In this document: positions 26,272 to 33,908 of the stretch, piece by piece | How positions within the stretch are numbered: position 1 is the stretch's first letter | How the letters are laid out: each line of letters begins with the position of its first letter | NCBI RefSeq assembly: GCF_004570385.1 | Contig: NZ_SPQL01000007.1 | Coordinates: 62,001 to 126,000 of the forward strand | Reading direction: 5' to 3' | DNA length: 64,000 nt | Source: Blastococcus sp. CT_GayMR19 | GTDB taxonomy: Bacteria > Actinomycetota > Actinomycetes > Mycobacteriales > Geodermatophilaceae | Program-made: the position numbers and the translations under genes | The notes under the pieces: generated by a model | The model's database searches: none | What the model was told of the DNA's origin: nothing | Seen by the model: the letters and a program-made list of their open reading frames with translations, nothing else

Positions 26272-26820
26272 GTGGAGCTGACGCACGACGACGTGGTCTC
26301 GATCCTGGAGCTGCTCGAACGGTCGAACGTCGAGTACCTCGAGGTGGAGGTGGGGAGCTCGCGGATCGTCGCCGACCGCACGGGGGTCACCACCCAGGCC
26401 CGTGGGAGGGCACCCGTCCCCGCCGCAGCGGCGCCGGTCGCGGCTCCGGCCCCGGTCGTGGCGCCGGCTCCCGCCCCGGTCGCGGCTCCGGCACCCCCGG
26501 CGGGAACGGCACCCCCGGTGGTGACGGCGCCTCCGGTGCCGCCCCAGGCCTGGGCGGCTCCCGTCGCTGCCGACCTGGTGACCGTGACCGCCCCGATGCT
26601 GGGGGTGTTCTTCCGTGCGCCGCAGCCGGGTGCGCCGAACTTCGTCGAGGTCGGGTCGCAGATCGAGGAGGGCGCCACGCTCGGCCTGGTCGAGGTCATG
26701 AAGATGTACAACGGCGTCGCCTCACCGACCGCCGGCGAGGTGGTCGAGGTGCTGGCGGCCAACGAGGAGTTCGTGGAGTACGGCCAGCCGCTCTTCCGGC
26801 TGCGTCCCGCCGTCGCGTGA
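26272..26820 (+). CDS. Biotin carboxyl carrier protein
   Basis: A 182-residue BCCP. An N-terminal helical domain (VELTHDDVVSILELLERSNV) like that of AccB is followed by a Pro/Ala hinge (about 46-95) and the biotinyl domain with Lys144 in EVMKM, a variant of the usual EAMKM. GTG 26272 is chosen because its sequence matches AccB N-termini and AGGAG lies at 26256-26260; an in-frame ATG at 26191, overlapping the previous stop, would add 27 unrelated residues. The stop overlaps the biotin carboxylase start (GTGA). It carries CO2 between the flanking two subunits. Confidence 0.85.
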   Translation: MELTHDDVVSILELLERSNVEYLEVEVGSSRIVADRTGVTTQARGRAPVPAAAAPVAAPAPVVAPAPAPVAAPAPPAGTAPPVVTAPPVPPQAWAAPVAADLVTVTAPMLGVFFRAPQPGAPNFVEVGSQIEEGATLGLVEVMKMYNGVASPTAGEVVEVLAANEEFVEYGQPLFRLRPAVA

Positions 26821-28166
26821 ACCGCGTCCTCGTCGCCAACCGGGGTGAGATCGCCGTCCGGGTGGTCCGGGCCTGCCGGGCGCTGGGCCTGGAGTCGGTG
26901 GTCGCGGTCTCCGCGGCCGACCGCGACAGCATGGCCGCGCGCCTGGCGGACCGGGCCGTGTGCGTCGGTCCGGCGCGACCGGGCCTGAGCTACCTGAACC
27001 AGGACGCGCTGCTCGCCGCGGCGCTCGGCACCGGTGCCGACGCGGTGCATCCCGGGTACGGGTTCCTGGCCGAGAACGCCGCCTTCGCCGCGGCGTGCGA
27101 GCGCGAGGGCCTGCGCTTCGTCGGGCCGGCGAGCGAGGTCGTCCACACGATGGGCAACAAGCTGGCCGCGCGCGAGGTGGCCCGCAAGGCCGGCGTCCCG
27201 CTCGTGCCCGGGTCCGACCGCCTGTCCGACGTCGGGGAGGCCCGCGCGGTGGCGGACGGGATCGGCTACCCGCTGCTGTTCAAGGCGGCCGCCGGCGGTG
27301 GGGGACGCGGCATCCGCATCGTCCGGGACGCCGGCGAGCTGGCCGACGCGTTCGACAGCGCCTCGGGCGAGGCACGGGCGGCGTTCGGCGACGCCACGCT
27401 CTACGCCGAGCGCTACGTCACCACGGGCCGGCACATCGAGGTCCAGGTCTTCGGCGACCGGCACGGGCGGGTGCTGCACTTCGGCGAGCGCGACTGCTCC
27501 CTGCAGCGGCGCTACCAGAAGGTCCTGGAGGAGGCGCCCGCCTCCGCCGTCCCCGAGCACGCGCGCGAGGCCATCCGCCGCTCCGCGGTCCTGCTCGCCG
27601 GGGCCATCGGCTACGAGAACGCCGGCACGGTGGAGTTCCTGTACGACGAGGAGCGCGACGAGCACTACTTCCTGGAGATGAACACGCGGATCCAGGTCGA
27701 GCACCCGGTCACGGAGATGGTGACCGGCCTGGACCTGGTGCGCCTGCAGCTGCAGGTGGCCGCCGGCGACCCGCTCCCACTGACCCAGGAGCAGGTGACG
27801 TTCACGGGGCACGCGATCGAGTGCCGGATCAACGCCGAGTCCCCGGAGCAGGGCTTCCGCCCCTCCCCCGGCCAGATCACGCGGTGGGCCCCACCGGAGG
27901 GGCCGGGCGTCCGCCTGGACACCCACTGCTTCGAGGGCTACGTCGTCCCGCCGTTCTACGACTCCCTGCTGGGCAAGCTGATCGTGCACGGCCGCGACCG
28001 GGCCGAGGCGCTGCGGCGGACGAAGGCCGCCCTGCGCACCTTCGAGGTGGACGGCGTGGCCACGACGATCCCGTTCCACCGCTGGCTGCTCGAGCAGCCC
28101 GACGTGGAGTCCGGCCGCTTCGGGACGCGGTGGCTGGAGCCCGCGATGTCCGGCTTCCGGCCCTGA
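26817..28166 (+). CDS. Biotin carboxylase subunit
   Basis: A 449-residue AccC-type biotin carboxylase that uses ATP and bicarbonate to carboxylate BCCP. Visible: VLVANRGEIAVRVVRACR (4-21), the ATP-grasp glycine loop KAAAGGGGRGIRIV (about 158-171), the EYRVTTGRHIEVQVFGD-type segment, RDCSLQRRYQKV and EMNTRIQVEHPVTEMVTG near 280-300. These are all active-site blocks, so it should be functional. It overlaps the BCCP gene by four bases, completing a three-gene carboxylase. No acyl-CoA carboxylase beta subunit or membrane decarboxylase subunit is nearby. Confidence 0.93.
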   Translation: MNRVLVANRGEIAVRVVRACRALGLESVVAVSAADRDSMAARLADRAVCVGPARPGLSYLNQDALLAAALGTGADAVHPGYGFLAENAAFAAACEREGLRFVGPASEVVHTMGNKLAAREVARKAGVPLVPGSDRLSDVGEARAVADGIGYPLLFKAAAGGGGRGIRIVRDAGELADAFDSASGEARAAFGDATLYAERYVTTGRHIEVQVFGDRHGRVLHFGERDCSLQRRYQKVLEEAPASAVPEHAREAIRRSAVLLAGAIGYENAGTVEFLYDEERDEHYFLEMNTRIQVEHPVTEMVTGLDLVRLQLQVAAGDPLPLTQEQVTFTGHAIECRINAESPEQGFRPSPGQITRWAPPEGPGVRLDTHCFEGYVVPPFYDSLLGKLIVHGRDRAEALRRTKAALRTFEVDGVATTIPFHRWLLEQPDVESGRFGTRWLEPAMSGFRP

Positions 28167-28183
28167 CGAGGCGTGTCCCTGCT

Positions 28184-28204
28184 CTCACCCGAACGGGCGG
28201 TGAG
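28184..28204 (+). terminator. Weak hairpin after the carboxylase operon
   Basis: CTCACC (28184-28189) pairs with GGTGAG (28199-28204) across a short GC-rich loop, 17 bases after the biotin carboxylase stop. It is short, so termination strength is doubtful. Confidence 0.35.
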
Positions 28205-28334
28205 GAGCGTCACCGCAGGTCAAGGGAGCATTCCCCCGTGCCGAGGACTTACATGTAACGAGGACGCCACGCGATCGTTCGGGCGCGATTTCAGTTGTCG
28301 CGCAGGCCGGGGCGTCCCGCCCTAGGAGTTCTCC

Positions 28335-28526
28335 ATGACCGCTCTCAGCCTCGAGCGCATCGTCCACCCGCGCCGCTCGGCCACCCCGCGGATCCGCACC
28401 GTTCTCACCGCCGGCACCACCATGATCGGGCAGTCCATCCGGGCCGCCCGGGAGCTCGACGCCGTCGTGTCCCCCGGCGCGCAGCTCCGCGTGATGGAGC
28501 GCTTCGCCGCCCGCATCGACCACTGA
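28335..28526 (+). CDS. Small hypothetical protein (63 residues)
   Basis: Unknown small basic protein (MTALSLERIVHPRRSATP...). Support: AGGAG at 28324-28328, six bases before the ATG; a separate non-coding leader of 168 bases; and a strong hairpin at 28523-28570 whose outer stem includes this gene's stop codon and that of the convergent SDR. Nothing in it suggests a membrane helix or a known domain. It could be a regulator or adaptor; I cannot assign a role. Confidence 0.5.
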   Translation: MTALSLERIVHPRRSATPRIRTVLTAGTTMIGQSIRAARELDAVVSPGAQLRVMERFAARIDH

Positions 28527-28570
28527 CGGCCGGGACCGGGCCCAGCGGGCCCGGCCCCTCCCGGCGTCAG
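28523..28570. terminator. Bidirectional hairpin spanning two convergent stops
   Basis: Outer arms 28523-28535 and 28559-28570 pair with one bulge; the inner arms CCGGGCCC (28536-28543) and GGGCCCGG (28547-28554) are perfect with a three-base loop. Both the small gene's TGA and the SDR's stop lie inside the stem. Confidence 0.75.
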
Positions 28571-29343
28571 TGCATGTGGCTGCCGCCATCGACCACGAGG
28601 GTCTGCCCGGTGACGAAGTCGCTCTCCGGGCCGAGCATGAACCGCACGGCCCCCACCACGTCCGGGGGCAGCATCACCCGCTGGATCGCGCGCCCGCCGA
28701 CCTGGGTCTGCCGGTAGGCCATCGTGCCCTCGTCCGGGGCCTCCTCGGACAGCGTGCTGCCCGGTGCCACGCAGTTGACCCGGATGCCGTCGCCGCCCAC
28801 CTCGCGGGCGAGGACCTTGGTGAAGCCGAGGATCGCCGCCTTCGACGTCACGTAGTGGATCCGGCTGGCCGACCCCTTGAGCGCCGTGCCCGAGCTGATG
28901 TTCACGATCTTGCCGTAGCCCGCCGCTCGCATCGCCGGGATCACCGCCTTGCAGGCCTGCCAGGTGCCGCGGACGTTGACCCGCATCATCAGGTCCCACT
29001 CGTCCAGCGTGATCTCGTCGAACGGTGACCGGGACATGGGGACGACGGAGAAGACCGCGGCGTTGTTGACCAGGCCGGTGATCGTGCCGAACTCCGCGAC
29101 CGTGCCGTCGACCATCGCCTTCAGGTCCGCCTCGTCGGAGATGTCGGCCCGGAAGGCCAGCGCCCGTCCGCCGGACTCCCGGAGCTCGCCGGCCAGCTTC
29201 TCGGCTCCGTCCCCGTCCAGGTCCACGACCACGACGGCGGCGCCCTCGGCGACGAGCGCGCGGGCGTAGGCCGCCCCGATCCCGTGCGCGGCGCCGGTGA
29301 TGACGACGACGGCGTCGGCGATCGTGCGGGCCGGTTCCGTCAT
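28567..29343 (-). CDS. Short-chain dehydrogenase/reductase
   Basis: A 258-residue classical SDR, NAD(P)-dependent. Cofactor motif TGAAHGIG (16-23), NNA in LVNNAAVF (91-98), catalytic Ser151, Tyr164 and Lys168 (SSG...YVTSKAA), and the C-terminal VDGGSHMH. Asp41 after strand 2 (VVVVDLDG) favours NAD. The ATG overlaps the aldehyde dehydrogenase stop by four bases, so the two enzymes may act in sequence on an alcohol/ketone and an aldehyde. Confidence 0.92.
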   Translation of the reverse strand: MTEPARTIADAVVVITGAAHGIGAAYARALVAEGAAVVVVDLDGDGAEKLAGELRESGGRALAFRADISDEADLKAMVDGTVAEFGTITGLVNNAAVFSVVPMSRSPFDEITLDEWDLMMRVNVRGTWQACKAVIPAMRAAGYGKIVNISSGTALKGSASRIHYVTSKAAILGFTKVLAREVGGDGIRVNCVAPGSTLSEEAPDEGTMAYRQTQVGGRAIQRVMLPPDVVGAVRFMLGPESDFVTGQTLVVDGGSHMH

Positions 29344-30803
29344 CGGAGGGTCACCGTGACGGACTGCTCCCGGCCGTAGCTCAGCAGCTCGTCCAGCGCG
29401 CTCTCCTTGCCGATGCCGCTCTGCTTGAAGCCGCCGAACGGCGAACCGATCGGGCGCTTGCCCGTGCCGTTGACCGAGATGTAGCCGGAGTGGATCCGCC
29501 GCGCGGTGCGCAGCGCGAGCGAGATGTCGTTGGTCCAGATGTTCCCGGTCAGGCCGACGTCGAGGCTGTTGACCTGCTCGAGCATGTCCTCGTAGTCGCG
29601 CCAGGTGAGCACCGACATCACCGGCCCGAAGATCTCCTCGCGGGCGATCCGCATGCTCATGTCCACCTGCGCGAACACGGTCGGCTCGACGTAGAAGCCC
29701 TTGTCCAGGCCCTCGGGGCGGACGCCGCCGTGCAGCAGCTTGGCCCCCTCCTCGACGCCACTGGCGATCAGGCCCATCACCTTGTCGTAGTGCGCCCGGA
29801 AGGCCAGCGGGCCCATGTCCGTGTCGTCGTCCATGGGATCGCCGACCTTGAGCTTCCGGACCGCCTCGACGAGCGCGCCGAGGAACTCCTCGCTGACGTC
29901 CTCGTGCACGAAGATGCGCGAGGCGGAGCCGCAGGACTGGCCCATGCAGCGGGCCAGGTTCATCGCGGCCACGGCGGCCTTGGCGGTGGTGGCGACGTCG
30001 GCGTCGGGGAACACGATCAGCGGGTTCTTGCCGCCGAGCTCCAGGCTCAGGTGCTTGACCTGCTCGGCGCCGAGGGCGGCGACCCGCTGGCCGGTCGCGA
30101 CGCTGCCGGTGAAGGCGACACGGGGCACCCGCGGGTGTCCGGCGAGGGCCGCACCAGCGGTCGCGCCGTTGCCGGTGATGACGTTGAAGACACCGGCCGG
30201 GAAGAGGTCCTTGACCAGCTCGCCGAGGCGGAGCGCCGAGAGCGAGGTCTGCTCACCGGGCTTGACGATGACGGGGCAGCCGGCGGCCAGCGGGGCCGCG
30301 GACTTGGCGGAGGCGAACTTGACCGGGTGGTTGAACGGCACGATCCGCGCGACCACGGGATAGGGCACGAACTCGGTGAAGGTCAGCGCGTCCGGGCCGC
30401 TGGGGATGGTGCGGCCCTTCGTCTCGCCGGCGATCCCGGCGAAGTAGCGGATCTCGCCGACGGCGCTCTGGACGTCGGCGCGCATGCTGGTGATCGGGTT
30501 GCCCGAGTCGATGGCGTCGAGGTGGGCGAGCTCCTCGAGGTTGTCCTCGAGGACCTGGGCGTACTGGCGGAGGACCGCCGCGCGCTGGGTCCAGGTGCGG
30601 TCGCGCCAGGCGGGACCGGCCTTCTCCGCAGCGCGGACGGCGCGGTCGACGTCGTCGGCCGTGGCCTCGGGAACGGCGCCGACGACCTCCTCGGTGGCCG
30701 GGTTGACCGACTCGAGCGTGCCCCCACCGGTCGCCTCGACGAGCTGCCCGTCGATCAGCATCCCGCGGAAAGGAACCTCCGACTGCTGTGGCAAAGCATC
30801 CAC
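29340..30803 (-). CDS. Aldehyde dehydrogenase family protein
   Basis: An NAD(P)-dependent aldehyde dehydrogenase of about 487 residues. Catalytic residues: Asn158 in VPFNHP, Glu255 in LELGGKNP and Cys291 in MGQSCGSASR; VAFTGSVATGQ is the coenzyme-binding loop. GTG 30803 is used as start because the promoter and operator (30889-30927) rule out the longer open frame; ATG 30761 is a possible later start. It is first in a two-gene unit with the SDR. Probable role: oxidation of an aldehyde intermediate to the acid. Confidence 0.9.
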   Translation of the reverse strand: MDALPQQSEVPFRGMLIDGQLVEATGGGTLESVNPATEEVVGAVPEATADDVDRAVRAAEKAGPAWRDRTWTQRAAVLRQYAQVLEDNLEELAHLDAIDSGNPITSMRADVQSAVGEIRYFAGIAGETKGRTIPSGPDALTFTEFVPYPVVARIVPFNHPVKFASAKSAAPLAAGCPVIVKPGEQTSLSALRLGELVKDLFPAGVFNVITGNGATAGAALAGHPRVPRVAFTGSVATGQRVAALGAEQVKHLSLELGGKNPLIVFPDADVATTAKAAVAAMNLARCMGQSCGSASRIFVHEDVSEEFLGALVEAVRKLKVGDPMDDDTDMGPLAFRAHYDKVMGLIASGVEEGAKLLHGGVRPEGLDKGFYVEPTVFAQVDMSMRIAREEIFGPVMSVLTWRDYEDMLEQVNSLDVGLTGNIWTNDISLALRTARRIHSGYISVNGTGKRPIGSPFGGFKQSGIGKESALDELLSYGREQSVTVTLR

Positions 30804-30888
30804 CGTCCTGTTCGGAATCGTGTCGTCCGGCCTCGCGCTGTCCGGTTCCCGGTGCGGGGAAAAAGCACCTGGCAGGCCGTCGAGAACC

Positions 30889-30902
30889 ATTGGTAAGACC
30901 AT
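30889..30902. promoter_or_regulatory. GntR/FadR-type operator, site 4
   Basis: ATTGGTAAGACCAT with an exact TGGT-N3-ACCA core at 30891-30901. On the minus strand it begins in the -10 hexamer TATGGT (30903-30898) of the aldehyde dehydrogenase promoter. Confidence 0.7.
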
Positions 30903-30927
30903 AAGCCCTTTGTGACTGGGCGCACAA
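30898..30927 (-). promoter_or_regulatory. Promoter of the aldehyde dehydrogenase-SDR unit
   Basis: TTGTGC (30927-30922) and TATGGT (30903-30898) with an 18-base spacer, the same arrangement as at 14129 and 43183. The operator overlaps the -10. Confidence 0.5.
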
Positions 30928-30971
30928 GGCGTCGACCCGCCACCGCGGCGGGGTCCCGCGGACCGATGCCG

Positions 30972-31886
30972 TCAGGCCGGGAGCGGGGACTTGCCGAGGA
31001 GGGCCGCAGGGTTGGTGGCGGCGGCCGACCGGATCTGCTCCACCGACAGCCCGGCGTCGTAGAGCACCCCGAGGAGCATCCGCAGGAGGTCCGACGGCGA
31101 CGGATTGCTGCCGCTGAAGAAGTCGCTCGTGAAGACGAACCGCGAGGCGCCGAGGTCCTGGACGAGCCGCACGACCTCGGCGGGGTCGTACCGGCCCGGA
31201 GCGATCGTCGGCCAGCAGACCTCGATGTAGGCGCCGAGCCCGGCGGCCTCCGTGATCGCCTCGACCGGAGCCCCGACGGATCCGGACATGGGATGCCCGA
31301 AGAGGAGCCGCTCGAAGCCGATGCGGTGCGCCTCCCGGGCGAGCACCAGGGACTCCGCCCAGGACACGTGCCCTGTGCTGAGCAGGAGGTCGTGCTCGAC
31401 GGCGAGCCGCAGGACCTCCTGGGCGCCGTCGGTGAGTGCGCCGGACTCGTCGGTGATCGAGAGCGTGCACAACCGCTCGGGGTCGAAGTGCTCGAACGCG
31501 GCGGCGAGCCGCCGGTGGAACCCGCCGCGCTCCCGGTCGTTGCGCGATCCCCAGGTGGGCAGGAACACCGCCTTGGCCCCCATCGCCGCGGCCGCCTCCA
31601 CCGCCCAGGGATCGACGCCGCCCACGGCGGGGTTCAGGGTGATGCTCGTCTCGACCTCGACGCTGCCCGAGTACAGCTGGGCTATGAACGGGGAGAGCGA
31701 CACCGAGGGCCACAGGTGCGACTTCAGGACGACGGCGCGGACGCCGGCGGCCTCCGCGCGGGGCAGCCACTCCCACTCGGGAAGCGCCTTGCGGAACTGG
31801 GTCGTCGAGAACTCGAGGTCCACGTGGCAGTGCAGGTCGACCGCACCGACCAGGAGCTCGTCGTAGACCGTGCGCGCGCCCGGCAT
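30972..31886 (-). CDS. DUF6282-type amidohydrolase-like protein
   Basis: A 304-residue TIM-barrel-like protein with a metal-binding start VDLHCHVDLEF (His19, His21), a central LKSHLWPS and LSTGHVSWAE, and GHPMSGSVGAP and FTSDFFSGSNPSP toward the end, which together look like the His/Asp metal ligands of an amidohydrolase/PHP-like fold. I relate it to the DUF6282 family, whose activity is not known to me. It is the last gene of an eight-gene chain; its ATG overlaps the nitrile hydratase alpha stop by one base (TGATG). It might hydrolyse the amide or a cyclic product made upstream. Confidence 0.75.
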   Translation of the reverse strand: MPGARTVYDELLVGAVDLHCHVDLEFSTTQFRKALPEWEWLPRAEAAGVRAVVLKSHLWPSVSLSPFIAQLYSGSVEVETSITLNPAVGGVDPWAVEAAAAMGAKAVFLPTWGSRNDRERGGFHRRLAAAFEHFDPERLCTLSITDESGALTDGAQEVLRLAVEHDLLLSTGHVSWAESLVLAREAHRIGFERLLFGHPMSGSVGAPVEAITEAAGLGAYIEVCWPTIAPGRYDPAEVVRLVQDLGASRFVFTSDFFSGSNPSPSDLLRMLLGVLYDAGLSVEQIRSAAATNPAALLGKSPLPA

Positions 31887-32518
31887 CAGCCGGCTCCGCT
31901 CGGCACCGGACGATCGGCCGGCGACGGCACCTCGGCGACCCCGATGAGGGCGTCGCGCCGCACCAGGGCGGCCAGTTGGTCCTCGCTCATGCCGTCGGTG
32001 CCCTCCGGACGCCGGGGCAGCACCATGTACCGCACGTGGGAGGTGCTGTCCCAGACGGTGATCCGGCGGTCGTCGGGCAGGTGCAGGCCGAACTCGGCCA
32101 GCACGCCGCGCGGGTCGCGGACCACCCGTGAGCGGTAGGCCGCCGTCTTGTACCAGGACGGCGGGGTGCCGAGCAGCCGCAGCGGATAGCAGGAGCAGAG
32201 CGTGCAGACGATGACGTTGTGCACCTCGTCGGTGTTCTCGACGACCCGCAGGTCCACCTCGCCGTGACCGGCCGGCCCGACGGGCATCCCCATCGATGCG
32301 GCCACGGCGCCGGCGTCCGCCAGCAGCGCCCGGCGGACGTCGTCGTCGACCCACGCGCGGGCCACCAGCCGTGCGCCGTTCAACGGCATCGCGCGGGCGA
32401 TGAAGTTCTCGATGACCGGGTCGAGCTCGCCGGGCTGCAGCACGCCCTTCTCCTCGAGCAGCCGTTCCAGCACCGCCACCCGCCGGTTGATCCGCTCGTT
32501 CGTCGCATCGGCACTCAC
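31886..32518 (-). CDS. Nitrile hydratase/thiocyanate hydrolase-type alpha (metal) subunit
   Basis: A 210-residue catalytic subunit. The metal-binding motif is intact: VCTLCSC with Cys105, Cys108 and Cys110; Thr after the first Cys is typical of cobalt-type enzymes. TPPSWYKTAAYRSRVVRDPR and VWDSTSHVRYMVLPRRPEGT are standard alpha-subunit blocks. It hydrates a nitrile to an amide (or hydrolyses thiocyanate in the related three-subunit enzyme). GTG 32518 overlaps the preceding stop by four bases. Beta is split over the two genes before it. No separate activator gene of the usual kind (nhlE/P14K) is visible, but the beta-like pieces may serve. Confidence 0.93.
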   Translation of the reverse strand: MSADATNERINRRVAVLERLLEEKGVLQPGELDPVIENFIARAMPLNGARLVARAWVDDDVRRALLADAGAVAASMGMPVGPAGHGEVDLRVVENTDEVHNVIVCTLCSCYPLRLLGTPPSWYKTAAYRSRVVRDPRGVLAEFGLHLPDDRRITVWDSTSHVRYMVLPRRPEGTDGMSEDQLAALVRRDALIGVAEVPSPADRPVPSGAG

Positions 32519-32760
32519 GAGACCTCCTCCAGGTTGCTGAGCCACAGGTCCGCGTGCAGGTACGAGCCCGCCCCTGTGGCGCCGAAGACCCGCTCCGCGT
32601 CGAAGCGCACGGTCAGCACCGGCTCGGGCTCGCGGAAGACCTCGCCCGCCCCGTGGCCGACGGGCAGCGGCTTGTTCCCGCACTCCCCCACGACGACGCC
32701 GACCTGCCCCCGCAGATAGCCCGGCACCCTGCGGAACTCGTCAGGATCGACCGAGCTCAC
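32515..32760 (-). CDS. Nitrile hydratase beta subunit, C-terminal half
   Basis: An 81-residue SH3-like barrel matching the C-terminal half of nitrile hydratase beta: PGYLRGQVGVVVGECG, VLTVRFDAERVFG and LHADLWLSNLEEV correspond to the conserved PRYxRGxxG, VRFDARELWG and VDLWExYLEP blocks. GTG 32760 overlaps the preceding stop (GTGA), in line with the other junctions; an ATG at 32778 is an alternative. Having beta as two proteins matches thiocyanate hydrolase and the toyocamycin-type nitrile hydratase. Confidence 0.88.
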   Translation of the reverse strand: MSSVDPDEFRRVPGYLRGQVGVVVGECGNKPLPVGHGAGEVFREPEPVLTVRFDAERVFGATGAGSYLHADLWLSNLEEVS

Positions 32761-33146
32761 TCGTACCTCGTCGCCCATGGCTGGGCGCCGCCGCTCTCCT
32801 CGTTCCATTCCCGGTGTCCCCCGTTCCCGCCCGACTCGGCCAGCTGCTGCTCCACGGAGGCCACGGCCGCGTCCAGCTCGCCCGGCGCCAGCACGCCGTC
32901 GTCGACCAGCAGGATCTCCAGCCGGGTCAGCCAGCGCTCGTAGTAGCCCTGCTCCATGTGCACCCGCGCGGGCAGCTGCTCGCTCAGGTCGCGTTTCTCG
33001 TCGGTGCTGTGCCCGAACCGCGGGGGCACCACGTTGTTCAGCGCCCACACCCGGGCCTGCCAGACCCAGTCGAAGGGCTGCTGGTCGTCCGACGTGTCGA
33101 TCGGGCCGAAGCCCTCGACGCCGCCGACGTTGGAGAAGCGGGGCAC
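32757..33146 (-). CDS. Nitrile hydratase beta subunit, N-terminal half
   Basis: A 129-residue protein matching the helical N-terminal half of nitrile hydratase beta: FSNVGGVEGFGPI (residues 4-16, beta subunits have DVGGMDGFGP) and HMEQGYYERWLTRLEILL (about 62-79). It has a Gly/Asn-rich C-terminal tail where the single-chain subunit would continue. It starts at GTG 33146, seven bases after the SDR stop, and runs into the C-terminal half gene by a 4-base overlap. Confidence 0.9.
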   Translation of the reverse strand: MPRFSNVGGVEGFGPIDTSDDQQPFDWVWQARVWALNNVVPPRFGHSTDEKRDLSEQLPARVHMEQGYYERWLTRLEILLVDDGVLAPGELDAAVASVEQQLAESGGNGGHREWNEESGGAQPWATRYE

Positions 33147-33152
33147 GGCCGA

Positions 33153-33908
33153 TCAGTCCATCGGCCCGTGCAGGACGCCACCGTCGACCAGCAGGTCGGT
33201 GGCGGTGATGAAGCTCGACTCCTCCGACGCCATGAACAGCACGGCGTCGGCGATGTCCTCGGGACGCCCGCCCCGGCCGACCAGGTTCGAGCGCTTCCGG
33301 TCGGTGGGCTCCACGTCCTGCCCCACGGGCGAGCCGACCTTGTTCGGCGTCACCGAGTTGGCCCGGATGCCGTAGGGCGCCAGCTGCGCGGCGAAGGACC
33401 GGGTCAGGTTGATGACGGCGGCCTTCGCGGCCGGGTAAGCGGTGGCGTTGGGCCGGGCCCGGTAGCCCGACGTCGACCCGATGTTGACGATCGCGCCGCC
33501 GCGGCCGGTCTCGACGATCTGCTTCCCGACGTACTTGGTGCACAGGAAGACGCTGGTCAGCGTCACCTTCAGCACCCGGTCCCACTCGTCCTCGTCCAGG
33601 TCGAGCACGGTGGCGCCGCGGTCGGTGATGGCCACGTTGTTGACCAGGATGTCCACCCCGCCGAAGGTGCCGGCGACCGCGGTGGCCATCTCCTGCACGG
33701 ACGCGGACTCGGACACGTCGCAGACGAAGACCGCGGCCGCGCCCGGGTGCTCCTGCTCGACCAGGTCGACCGTGCGCTGGGCGCGGTCCTTGTCGAGGTC
33801 GACGACCGCGACCTTCGCGCCCTCGCGGGCGAAGCGCAGGGCGATCGCCTCGCCCACATTGCGCCCGCCCCCGGTGACGACGGCGACCTTTCCTGCCAGC
33901 CTGCTCAT
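33153..33908 (-). CDS. Short-chain dehydrogenase/reductase
   Basis: A 251-residue SDR inside the nitrile hydratase/HyuAB operon. Cofactor loop TGGGRNVG (12-19), Asp37 after strand 2 (VVDLDKD, NAD preference), NNVA (90-93), catalytic Ser145, Tyr158 and Lys162 (YPAAK), C-terminal LLVDGGVLHGP. The ATG overlaps the HyuB stop (ATGA). It probably oxidises a hydroxyl on the pathway intermediate. Confidence 0.92.
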   Translation of the reverse strand: MSRLAGKVAVVTGGGRNVGEAIALRFAREGAKVAVVDLDKDRAQRTVDLVEQEHPGAAAVFVCDVSESASVQEMATAVAGTFGGVDILVNNVAITDRGATVLDLDEDEWDRVLKVTLTSVFLCTKYVGKQIVETGRGGAIVNIGSTSGYRARPNATAYPAAKAAVINLTRSFAAQLAPYGIRANSVTPNKVGSPVGQDVEPTDRKRSNLVGRGGRPEDIADAVLFMASEESSFITATDLLVDGGVLHGPMD

